DNA of 53,571 nucleotides, taken from Candidatus Kapaibacterium sp. GTDB taxonomy: Bacteria; Bacteroidota; Ignavibacteria; Kapaibacteriales; Kapaibacteriaceae. The notes below the pieces were generated by a model. The model did not search any database and was not told the DNA's origin. It was given only the letters and a program-made list of their open reading frames with translations. The position numbers and the translations under genes are program-made. Position 1 is the first letter of the stretch, and each line of letters begins with the position of its first letter. Below are positions 43,139 through 50,981 of this stretch, piece after piece. The stretch lies in the NCBI GenBank assembly GCA_030833725.1, contig JAURGP010000008.1, positions 1 through 53,571 of the forward strand, given 5' to 3'.

Positions 43139-44146
43139 ATGCCCTCATCGATTGGTGTAGCGCTCATTGGCGCCGGAAACATTGCTCAGAGTATTCACCT
43201 GCCCCTTCTGCAGAAGATGCCGGAGGTGCGGCTGGAGGCAATCGTAGACCGGCAGGTATCGAAGGCGCGCCTGGTGGCAGACAAGCACAAGGTGCCGCTT
43301 GCAACCAAGTCCCTCGATGATGTGCTGCGAATGCCAAGCGTAGATGCGGTGATAGTAACCACCAGCACTGATGCTCATGCCGAGATTGCCCTTGCAGCGA
43401 TTCATGCCGGGAAGCATGTGTTTATCGAGCGGCCAGCTGCGCGATCACTGGCTGAAACGCAGCAGATCAAGGCGGCAGCGGATGAAGCAGGCTTGCAGGT
43501 GATGGTAGGGATGAATCACCGGTTCAGGCCTGATGTAGCTCACATGAAGAATGCCGTTGATCGTGGAGAGATCGGAGACATCTTCTATGTGAAGGCTGGG
43601 TGGGTGAAGCAGCGGTCGACGGATGCCCGCTGGATGGCGAATGCCGACAAGTCCGGAGGCGGTGTTCTGGTGGACCTTGGAATGAGTGTTCTGGACATGA
43701 TCCTTCACATCTTCAATTTCGGTAGGGTTCACAGTGTGGTAGCCAACACCTACCATCAGGAGACCCGCACCGTGGAGGATATTGCCATTGCGATGTTAAC
43801 CTTCGAGAACGGGAGTGTGGCAACGATCGAAGCGTCGTGGTCGTTGATCCGAGCCGAGGATCTCTATTACTGCAACGTGTTCGGGAAAAAGGGCTCAGCC
43901 TACATCAACCCCTTCAAGGTGGTCAAGAAGGTAGATTCTACGGTCCAGGTTGTCCAGCCGGAAGCCACGAAATCCCAGCTGGCCGTGTACAAGAAGTCGT
44001 ACGAAACCGAGTTCCGACATTTCGTCTCGGGCGTACGAGGAATCATCCCCATGATTTCCACGATCGATGAAGCCGTTGAGCGGATGAAGATCATCGAGGC
44101 CATGTATGCCAGTGCAGAGCTCAAGCGGGAAATCGTCATCCCATGA
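43139..44146 (+). CDS. Gfo/Idh/MocA-family NAD(P)-dependent oxidoreductase
   Basis: Predicted sugar or sugar-nucleotide dehydrogenase, 335 residues. The N-terminal Rossmann fold has GVALIGAGNIAQSIHLPLL and AEIALAAIHAGKHVFIERP, where the usual EKP is ERP. The second domain includes VGMNHRFRPDV and GGVLVDLGMSVLDMILHIF. Sugar substrate not predictable. The start at 43139 gives the nucleotide-binding site near the N-terminus; the upstream ATG at 43058 lies inside the GT9 gene. Position between a GT9 gene and dnaB suggests an envelope sugar role. dnaB follows after 53 bases. Confidence 0.9.
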   Translation: MPSSIGVALIGAGNIAQSIHLPLLQKMPEVRLEAIVDRQVSKARLVADKHKVPLATKSLDDVLRMPSVDAVIVTTSTDAHAEIALAAIHAGKHVFIERPAARSLAETQQIKAAADEAGLQVMVGMNHRFRPDVAHMKNAVDRGEIGDIFYVKAGWVKQRSTDARWMANADKSGGGVLVDLGMSVLDMILHIFNFGRVHSVVANTYHQETRTVEDIAIAMLTFENGSVATIEASWSLIRAEDLYYCNVFGKKGSAYINPFKVVKKVDSTVQVVQPEATKSQLAVYKKSYETEFRHFVSGVRGIIPMISTIDEAVERMKIIEAMYASAELKREIVIP

Positions 44147-44199
44147 TCCGGTATATCTCCCATCGAGAAACGCTAATTACGTAGCTTAGCTCTATCCTT

Positions 44200-45606
44200 A
44201 TGAAGAGCAGTACAGACGTTGCGGGCCGAGTCCCACCCCATTCCACTGAAGCTGAAGAGGCCGTACTGGGAGCCATGCTCCTAGATCGTGAGGCCGTTGG
44301 TCGGGTTGTGGAGATCCTTGACGCCGAGTGTTTCTACCACCAGAAACATCAAACCATGTTTGCGGCGATGATTGCCCTGTTTGAACGAGGCATCACGATC
44401 GATATGATCACACTGTCGAACGATTTGCAGCGCAGTGGCGAACTCGAGCGCGTTGGTGGGATGAGAATGCTGGCCGACCTCAGCATCAAGACGGTTTCTG
44501 CCGCAAACGTGGAGTACCATGCACGTATCGTCTTGGAGCGATTCCTCAAGCGTCAGTTGATTAGTGTAGCCAGTGAGATCATCAACGACTCCTTCGATGA
44601 ATCGACGGACGCCCTGGACGAAGTCGATCGTGCCGAGCAGAGAATCTTCGAGGTAGCTGAGCGGCGCACGCGGAGATCGTACTCCGACATGAAAAAGCTC
44701 ACGAAGCATGCCGTCGAGAGGATTGTCGAGTTGGCAGAAGGATCTGGTGATGGCGTCACGGGTGTACCCTCTGGCTTTACCAAGCTGGACGAAATGCTCA
44801 GCGGTTTCCAGCCGTCGGATCTCATCATCCTGGCGGCGCGCCCCTCGATGGGAAAAACGGCCTTTGCCCTGTCGATTGCTCGCGAGGCGGCCCGTACGGG
44901 AAGTCGCGTAGGTCTGTTCTCGCTTGAAATGGCTGCGCACCAGCTCGTGCTGAGGTTGATCAGTGCCGATGCTGGAATCGGCCTGCAGTCACTCCGATCG
45001 GGACGGTTATCGCAGCAGCAGGTGCAGGACATCATTCGTAAGGTCGACGATCTGATGAATGCACCAATCTACATCGACGATTCGGCGGGACTTACCCCTG
45101 TCGAATTCCGAGCGAAGGTCCGCCGGATGAAGGTCGAGCATAAGATCGACATGGTGATGGTGGACTACCTGCAGTTGATGCATGCGCCGAAGGCGGAGAG
45201 TCGAGAGCGTGAGATCTCCACGATTTCGCACACGCTCAAGGCCGTCGCCAAGGAGCTGGACATTCCCGTCATTGCGCTGTCGCAGCTGAATCGAACGCTC
45301 GAACAGCGGGCAGACAAGCGCCCAATGCTCTCCGATCTCCGAGAATCCGGCTCGATCGAGCAGGATGCCGACGTGGTGATGTTTATTCACCGGCCAGAGT
45401 ACTACAAGATCGCCGCGTTCGAGGATGGTCGCTCAACCGAGAACATCGCCGAGATCATCATCGGCAAGCAGCGAAACGGACCAACGGGAGACCTGCGACT
45501 GTACTACAACAAGGAGCATGCCTCCTTCCACGACCTTACGTACAGCTATGATCAATTCGACCAGGCAGATCAGGAGCCGGGGTTGATCGGATCTGCTCCG
45601 TTCTGA
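44200..45606 (+). CDS. dnaB: Replicative DNA helicase DnaB
   Basis: Hexameric 5'-3' helicase at the replication fork. The 468-residue protein has an N-terminal DnaG-binding domain (PPHSTEAEEAVLGAMLLD) and a RecA-like motor with Walker A ARPSMGKTAFALS. Walker B is DMVMVDYLQLMH, and the arginine-finger region SDLRESGSIEQDADVV is also present. No intein interrupts the motor, unlike some bacterial DnaB. The 3' end overlaps the convergent CDF transporter gene by 37 bases, the largest such overlap in the window. Confidence 0.97.
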   Translation: MKSSTDVAGRVPPHSTEAEEAVLGAMLLDREAVGRVVEILDAECFYHQKHQTMFAAMIALFERGITIDMITLSNDLQRSGELERVGGMRMLADLSIKTVSAANVEYHARIVLERFLKRQLISVASEIINDSFDESTDALDEVDRAEQRIFEVAERRTRRSYSDMKKLTKHAVERIVELAEGSGDGVTGVPSGFTKLDEMLSGFQPSDLIILAARPSMGKTAFALSIAREAARTGSRVGLFSLEMAAHQLVLRLISADAGIGLQSLRSGRLSQQQVQDIIRKVDDLMNAPIYIDDSAGLTPVEFRAKVRRMKVEHKIDMVMVDYLQLMHAPKAESREREISTISHTLKAVAKELDIPVIALSQLNRTLEQRADKRPMLSDLRESGSIEQDADVVMFIHRPEYYKIAAFEDGRSTENIAEIIIGKQRNGPTGDLRLYYNKEHASFHDLTYSYDQFDQADQEPGLIGSAPF

Positions 45607-46571
45607 CGCTGCTTCTTGACGGGGCACGTCGTGCCGGTAGCCAAAGCGCAACTCCGGTCGCATGGCTGCACATACACGCGAGGCACGGCGGTCGGGAACC
45701 TGTTTCGCAGGCCCTCGATCATATCCTCTTCCAGGACGTAGAGCTGTTCAAGGGTGTAGTCGTACGGCATGATCAGATCCACTTCGATGAAGATGTCCCT
45801 GCCGGACCGTCTCGTGTGCACGGACGTGAACTCGCACATGCGATCGGTATTCTGAGCAATCACAGCCAGGACATCGTACTGCATGGTATCCGGTAGGGTG
45901 CGATCAAGCAACTGTCGGAATGCTTCTTTGCCGTGTTGCAGAGGTGTCTTGAGTATAAAGAGCACCAGGCCGATGGAGAGCGCTCCGTCGATCACCACGG
46001 CGGCTTGGTACAGCCCTGCCAGTTGCGCTACACCGTTGACAAGCACGCCAGCAATCACGGCGAGTTCAACCAAGCTGTCTACCTTCCAGAGTGCGGCGTC
46101 GTACTCCAGCATGGGTTGATGAAAACGACCGGCATAGCGCACAAGACGACGTGCCGTGGTCCGCATGATGAAGAAGGACACCACTGACCAGCCCCCTAAC
46201 AGCAGGGTATTGGATGCTTCTGGAGGGTGCTCGAACAGCGATACAGAGTTGATGAGTGTCATGATGGTCGTGGCAATCAACAGGTTGGCACTCACCAGCA
46301 CTGCCAGACTCTCATACTTCCCGTAGCCGTAGTTGAAGGTAAGATCCGCAGAGCGTGAAGAGCGGTCCACGGCGGCCAGGAAGAGGATGGAGTTCCCGAT
46401 ATCGATCAGGGCCAACAGACCATTGGTTTGAATCAGCAGTGACCGCTCAACCAAGCCAATCAACAACGACCCTACGGCCAGCACGACGCAGGCTGCAAGA
46501 GAGAGCGTCGACGCATAGAGCGGTGACGATCGATCGAGGTAGCGTTGAAGATATCGTTTGACGTCGATCAC
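45570..46571 (-). CDS. Cation diffusion facilitator-family transporter
   Basis: CDF proteins export zinc, iron, manganese or similar metals. The 333-residue protein has about six membrane segments beginning LYASTLSLAACVVLAVGSLL and a C-terminal cytoplasmic ferredoxin-like domain (FTSVHTRRSGRDIFIEVDLI). The membrane metal site looks altered: the second helix reads TNGLLALIDIGNS, keeping one Asp but lacking the usual His, and the fifth helix reads VDSLVELAVIAGV. A short Cys-containing tail, CDRSCALATGTTCPVKK, follows. It lies 3 bases after a small membrane protein gene on the same strand. Identity as CDF is good; metal and activity are uncertain. Confidence 0.82.
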   Translation of the reverse strand: MIDVKRYLQRYLDRSSPLYASTLSLAACVVLAVGSLLIGLVERSLLIQTNGLLALIDIGNSILFLAAVDRSSRSADLTFNYGYGKYESLAVLVSANLLIATTIMTLINSVSLFEHPPEASNTLLLGGWSVVSFFIMRTTARRLVRYAGRFHQPMLEYDAALWKVDSLVELAVIAGVLVNGVAQLAGLYQAAVVIDGALSIGLVLFILKTPLQHGKEAFRQLLDRTLPDTMQYDVLAVIAQNTDRMCEFTSVHTRRSGRDIFIEVDLIMPYDYTLEQLYVLEEDMIEGLRNRFPTAVPRVYVQPCDRSCALATGTTCPVKKQRQNGADPINPGS

Positions 46572-46574
46572 AGT

Positions 46575-47027
46575 CTACTTCATGATTGCTGACACCAACC
46601 GCCCATACTGCGCCGCGATCAAACCAAGACTGATCGCCAATCCCAGAATGTTCAGCGCGGGAACAATCTTGGCACCAAGGCCGGTGCCGACGGGACGGAG
46701 GATGCTAAACCAATGGAGATGGGTGCTCAGTTCAGAAGCCTGGATCTCATCCGGTGCTGTGCGGCGTTCATTGGCGGTGGTGATGACGAGTGCCAGCCTG
46801 CGCGCTTCACGGAGGTACTCCATGCCCCACAGCGTGAGGAGCACAAAGTAAATCACTGTCTGGCCAGTACGCAGCACCTGCATCTCCTCGATGTTGATAG
46901 CTCCCAAGAGCTCTGCTCCGTACATCGCCAACCAATACACACCTGCAGCGGAAAACCACAGGCTAATCAGGCGACGGAAACGTTTCTTCTGGGCGGTGTA
47001 GGTTATGCCAATGCTAGGGTGAAGCAT
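46575..47027 (-). CDS. Small membrane protein of unknown function
   Basis: Not recognised. The 150-residue protein from ATG 47027 has three probable membrane segments: SLWFSAAGVYWLAMYGAELL, TVIYFVLLTLWGMEYL and ALNILGLAISLGLIAAQYG. A polar segment of about 40 residues lies between the second and third. An in-frame start at 47087 would run into the rpsP terminator and is less likely. It ends 3 bases before the CDF transporter gene, so the two are probably co-transcribed and may act together. Confidence 0.65.
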   Translation of the reverse strand: MLHPSIGITYTAQKKRFRRLISLWFSAAGVYWLAMYGAELLGAINIEEMQVLRTGQTVIYFVLLTLWGMEYLREARRLALVITTANERRTAPDEIQASELSTHLHWFSILRPVGTGLGAKIVPALNILGLAISLGLIAAQYGRLVSAIMK

Positions 47028-47056
47028 AGGATGGTGGGGATAGTGGGGATGGCCTG

Positions 47057-47095
47057 AAAAAACAAAAGCGCGGAGAGACAAGGTCACCCGCGCTT
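47057..47095 (-). terminator. Intrinsic terminator of rpsP
   Basis: AAGCGCGG (47066-47073) pairs with CCGCGCTT (47088-47095). On the minus strand the stem is followed by TTTTGTTTTTTC, a good T-tract. It lies 23 bases past the rpsP stop. Confidence 0.85.
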
Positions 47096-47117
47096 CTTCA
47101 ACGATTGAGGTTCGTAC

Positions 47118-47672
47118 TTATTCTGCTGCAGGTTCTGCTGGAGCTTCCTCTGCAGGTGCCTCTGTTGCGGCCTCGGCGGCGGCAGCAGCGGCTTTTTCGG
47201 CCTCTTCGGCGGCGGCAGCGGCAGCAGCAGCCTTCTCGGCTTCTTCAGCAGCACGACGCTTCGCTTCCTCTTCGGCCTTGGCAGCGTCTTCGGCAGCCTT
47301 GATGCGATCCAGGCCGCGCTGTTTCCGGCGGGCCTTGAGTCGCTGGTAGCGATCGGAAGCACGTTGCTTGTGCTCGGCTACGGCAGCTTCGATCTCGGCT
47401 ACTGTCTTGCCTTTGAATTCCATGTGTCGGCGGAGCAGAACACCCTCGCGACTGAAAATGTCGCGAACGATTTCCGTGGGTTGTGCACCCACATTCAGCC
47501 AGTAGATAGCCCGAGCCATGTCGACAACAACATGCTTGGGTGATGTCATCGGGTCGACGTATCCAACCCGTTCGATAGCAGCGCCGTCACGACGAGCGCG
47601 TCCGTCGATCGCCACGATATCATAGAACGGATGTTGTTTCCGTCCGCGGCGACGCAAGCGGAGTTTGACCAT
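47118..47672 (-). CDS. rpsP: 30S ribosomal protein S16 with long Ala/Glu-rich tail
   Basis: Small-subunit protein S16. The first 80 residues are the normal domain: MVKLRLRRRGRKQHPFYDIV, YVDPMTSP, INVGAQPT-like (here LNVGAQPTE). The remaining 100 residues form a charged helix (ERYQRLKARRKQRG-like) followed by a low-complexity tail almost entirely of Ala, Glu, Lys and Pro (AAAAAAAAEEAEKAA). The total of 184 residues is twice the E. coli length; extended S16 tails are known in Bacteroidota. The tail is coding because it continues in frame to a stop followed by a strong terminator. Divergence from the ffh stop is 62 bases. Confidence 0.95.
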   Translation of the reverse strand: MVKLRLRRRGRKQHPFYDIVAIDGRARRDGAAIERVGYVDPMTSPKHVVVDMARAIYWLNVGAQPTEIVRDIFSREGVLLRRHMEFKGKTVAEIEAAVAEHKQRASDRYQRLKARRKQRGLDRIKAAEDAAKAEEEAKRRAAEEAEKAAAAAAAAEEAEKAAAAAAEAATEAPAEEAPAEPAAE

Positions 47673-47734
47673 TGCGTTGGTCCTTTGCGGGAGTGAAGTA
47701 AAACGTACAAACTACAGAGCTACAAAGATCGGAA

Positions 47735-49102
47735 TTATTTCCGTCCACGTCCAAATGGATTTAGTGACGGCATTCCGCCGCCCAAGCCCCCTGGCATGCC
47801 GAGGCCACGACCACCACCACGCTGGGAGAGCTGTTTCATCATCTTCTGCATGTCCTCAAACTGCTTGATGAGCCGGTTGACGTCCTGCGTCGACGTTCCA
47901 CTACCGAGGGCGATGCGCCGACGGCGGGACCCGTTCAGGAGGCGAGGATTCGACCGCTCTTCGGACGTCATAGACAGGATGATGGCTTCCACGCGGGAAA
48001 ATGCCCGGTCGTCGATATCGACTCCTCGGAGAGCTTTGTCCATACCTGGAATCATGCCCAGCAAGTCCTTCAGCGAGCCCATCTTCTTGATCATGCGCAT
48101 CTGCGACAAGAAATCTTCGAAGGTGAACTGGTTCTTCTTGATCTTCTCTTCCAGTCGAGCCGCCTCTTTTTCGTCGATCTGGGACTGAGCCTTCTCCACC
48201 AGGGAGATGATGTCGCCCATACCCAGAATCCGCGAAGCAATACGCTCTGGATAGAAGGGCTCCAGAGCATCGACCTTCTCGCCGATACCCACAAACTTGA
48301 TGGGCTTACCAAGCACGTGTCGGATCGAGAGGGCGGCACCGCCTCGGGTATCGCCATCTAGCTTTGTGAGCACAACTCCGGTGAGCTCCAGGCGGTCGTT
48401 GAAGGCGGAGGCCGTCGTAACAGCATCCTGTCCGGTCATGGCATCGCACACGAACAGGATTTCGGTGGGATTCAGGAGCTCCTTCAAGTCAGCAACTTCC
48501 TGCATCATCTCTTCATCCACCGTCAGCCGGCCTGCCGTATCCACGATCACGGTGTCGCGACCGTACTTCCGTGCGTAGTCCATCGCCTCGGCAGCAATCT
48601 CGCGGGGGAGAGCCCCCTCCTTGCTGAAGACTTGCGTCTTGATGGACTGCCCCAGGGTAATCAGCTGATCAACGGCGGCTGGACGGTAGATGTCACACGC
48701 CACGAGCAAGGGCTGCTTGCCCTTCTTCTTGAGTTGATAGGCAAGCTTGGCGCAAAACGTTGTCTTACCGGAGCCCTGCAGACCTGCAACCATGATGATG
48801 GTAGGGGGCTTGGGAGCCGTGAGGAGATCAGCCTTCTTCGAGCCCATCAGTTCGACCAGCTCATCGTGGATGAGCTTGATCATCATCTGGCCAGGCAGGA
48901 CGTTGCCCTTGACTTCCAAGCCGAGGGACTTTTCCTTGACCGTCTCGATAAAGGACTTCGTGACGGCAAAGTTGACGTCGGCGTCGAGCAGTGCCGTGCG
49001 GACCTCAGCTAATGCCTCAGCTACGTTCTCGTCGGAAAGCTTGTTCTGACCGCGAATGCGCTTGAGCGCATCCTCGAGTTTCTCTTGCAGTGATTCAAAC
49101 AT
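47735..49102 (-). CDS. ffh: Signal recognition particle protein Ffh
   Basis: GTPase of the signal recognition particle, binding signal peptides and SRP RNA. The 455-residue protein has the N domain, then the G domain with GLQGSGKTTFCAKLAYQ, DTAGRL and TKLDGDTRGGAAL. The methionine-rich M domain follows, including the RNA-binding helix GSRRRRIALGSG. It finishes with an unusually Gly-rich tail (RGGGRGLGMPGGLGGGM). An exact TAGCTTTG box lies 37 bases before the ATG. The matching SRP RNA gene is at 14.4 kb. Confidence 0.97.
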   Translation of the reverse strand: MFESLQEKLEDALKRIRGQNKLSDENVAEALAEVRTALLDADVNFAVTKSFIETVKEKSLGLEVKGNVLPGQMMIKLIHDELVELMGSKKADLLTAPKPPTIIMVAGLQGSGKTTFCAKLAYQLKKKGKQPLLVACDIYRPAAVDQLITLGQSIKTQVFSKEGALPREIAAEAMDYARKYGRDTVIVDTAGRLTVDEEMMQEVADLKELLNPTEILFVCDAMTGQDAVTTASAFNDRLELTGVVLTKLDGDTRGGAALSIRHVLGKPIKFVGIGEKVDALEPFYPERIASRILGMGDIISLVEKAQSQIDEKEAARLEEKIKKNQFTFEDFLSQMRMIKKMGSLKDLLGMIPGMDKALRGVDIDDRAFSRVEAIILSMTSEERSNPRLLNGSRRRRIALGSGTSTQDVNRLIKQFEDMQKMMKQLSQRGGGRGLGMPGGLGGGMPSLNPFGRGRK

Positions 49103-49139
49103 GGTGCGTACGTGGATCCATCATCTGTTGATAGAACCA

Positions 49140-49147
49140 CAAAGCTA
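49140..49147 (-). promoter_or_regulatory. Candidate -7 box of ffh
   Basis: TAGCTTTG on the minus strand matches TAnnTTTG exactly and predicts a leader of about 30 bases. No clear -33 TTG. Confidence 0.55.
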
Positions 49148-49160
49148 CGAAAGACTCGCC

Positions 49161-50912
49161 TCAGCGGACGATACGCAGCATGCGCACGTCGGAACCCAGA
49201 CCGTTGGCATCCACAACACGAACGAGGTAGAGTCCCGTGGCAAGGTTTGCCGTAGAGAATGCCTCTCCGTTCTGGATTGCCGTGCTGTGCGTGTTGCCGT
49301 GCATATCGGCGATGATGATCTGCGAACCGACCGATCCGAGCGATCCAAGTCCACAGACGGTCACGACGTCGGAGGCTGGGTTGGGAGCAAGCGTCCATTG
49401 CCGGGTTGCATCTTCTTCCACTGAAACCACCGGTGGAAGGACGGACGGCAGAACCGTGCCACGGCCATTTGCATCGATCAGGACCAGCGCAAGTGGATCA
49501 CCGTTGTTGTTGTCTGCTGGCGTCAAAAAGCCGCTGGCCATCAATACAGCTGCTCGCTTATTGCCAGAGAGATTTGCCACAAAACCAACCAGAGGAGTAC
49601 CGCCTACGCTGTCGTACACCCACAGGGTATCGGCAACTGGATCCACGGCGAGGTAGCTGAGTGACACATCACCATACAGCTCGCCCGTAGCATACGTCAC
49701 ACCGGCTGCCGATTGCACCACCAACGCACCGGCATCCGTAACGCCGTGAGCAACGCGAATCGACGTTTTGCCATCGGTCGTTGATTCTATGAGGGCATCC
49801 TCTGCTACTGTGAGCTTGAAGGCGATGTCGCGCTCTTGCGGATTGGCTGCAAAGGATGCTGGCGTTGCCACACCATGAGCAAACACCTGGTACGTCTTCC
49901 CTGTCCGGAAGGACGGAAGCGTCACGGTAAAGAGTGTGTCAGCATAGGTCGACGACGTAGCCGGTGCAATACCGATGGTAAGAGGTTCTCCAGCTGGTAC
50001 ATCTACAAAGCCAGTACCTGTGCGGAACGTGAAGTTGTCGACCGCTTTCTGACCGTTGAGCCACACATCCACGATCTTGGCTGCTGGGTCAGCAGCATTG
50101 TGAATCAACTGCACGGATGCCGTCTGGGAGCCTTGCACCAGTTCATTGCGGATCACGTTGCCATCTTCGAGCACGGCCAGCAGTACAAGAGGTTCGCCAG
50201 CAGTGTTGTCCTGTGGTGTCTTGAATCCGGAGAGGACGAACACGACCACGTCGCTAGAGTATCCCTGCAGGTTCACGTCGAAAGCCCCGAACACGTCGGC
50301 AGGCTTTCCTGGCGCCGTGACTATGAACCGAGTGATCGATCGATCGACGGACGTAATGGTATCGGTGTAGTTCGGATAGGCAAGGCCTCGCACAATGGGA
50401 ACGTTTGGTGCGCCGAGGACATCAAATCGATTCTGGTCCGTAGCACCGGCCACGAACATCGCTCCGATCTTCGTTGGATCACCTCCGAAGAATGGTGTCT
50501 CGAACACCGTCAGGGTGTAGCCGATCTCGGCACCATCGGGATTGGGAGCATAGCCGTCTGTGCTGCCTACGCCCGAGATTACGATCATGTACGTTGCGTC
50601 GATGGCTGGGGTAAACGTCAGTTGAGCCACCTTGTCCGCCTCGCTGGAGCTTGATCCGGGGGCCACGGTAATCGTGGTTTCTAGGTCACCAAAGATGAAG
50701 ACCGACGCAAGGTTGTCGGCCGACTGGTACCGGATATCCTCACCCTTTTGCGTACCGCCCCCTTGAGCAATGTAGATGTCCGCCGTTTGCAGGGCAGGAT
50801 CTGGCGAGTTGTTCAAGAATGTTACTCCCACCAACTGCGCTTGCAGAGCCGTGGCGCCAAGGGTGAGTAGCGCGGCAACAAAAACAGCCAAAAGGCGAGT
50901 GTGGTGTGTCAT
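49161..50912 (-). CDS. Secreted DUF4397 protein with type IX secretion sorting domain
   Basis: Cell-surface or secreted protein of 583 residues. A signal peptide ends about ALQAQLV. Several DUF4397-like units of about 120 residues follow, each with VQLIHNAADPAA-type or VRVAHGVTDAGA-type strands (for example from residues about 265, 385). The C-terminal 85 residues carry a type A sorting signal: WTLAPNPASDVVTV, then a beta module ending LATGLYLVRVVDANG and the final MLRIVR. Function of the DUF4397 units is unknown; adhesion is a guess. No type IX machinery gene is in the window. The start at 50912 places the signal peptide correctly. Confidence 0.88.
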   Translation of the reverse strand: MTHHTRLLAVFVAALLTLGATALQAQLVGVTFLNNSPDPALQTADIYIAQGGGTQKGEDIRYQSADNLASVFIFGDLETTITVAPGSSSSEADKVAQLTFTPAIDATYMIVISGVGSTDGYAPNPDGAEIGYTLTVFETPFFGGDPTKIGAMFVAGATDQNRFDVLGAPNVPIVRGLAYPNYTDTITSVDRSITRFIVTAPGKPADVFGAFDVNLQGYSSDVVVFVLSGFKTPQDNTAGEPLVLLAVLEDGNVIRNELVQGSQTASVQLIHNAADPAAKIVDVWLNGQKAVDNFTFRTGTGFVDVPAGEPLTIGIAPATSSTYADTLFTVTLPSFRTGKTYQVFAHGVATPASFAANPQERDIAFKLTVAEDALIESTTDGKTSIRVAHGVTDAGALVVQSAAGVTYATGELYGDVSLSYLAVDPVADTLWVYDSVGGTPLVGFVANLSGNKRAAVLMASGFLTPADNNNGDPLALVLIDANGRGTVLPSVLPPVVSVEEDATRQWTLAPNPASDVVTVCGLGSLGSVGSQIIIADMHGNTHSTAIQNGEAFSTANLATGLYLVRVVDANGLGSDVRMLRIVR

Positions 50913-50981
50913 GATGGTCGCGGGAAGATGATACAAACGTTTACCAGTAGGTCTCTAAGATCCACTTTCTCAAGGAAAGTT

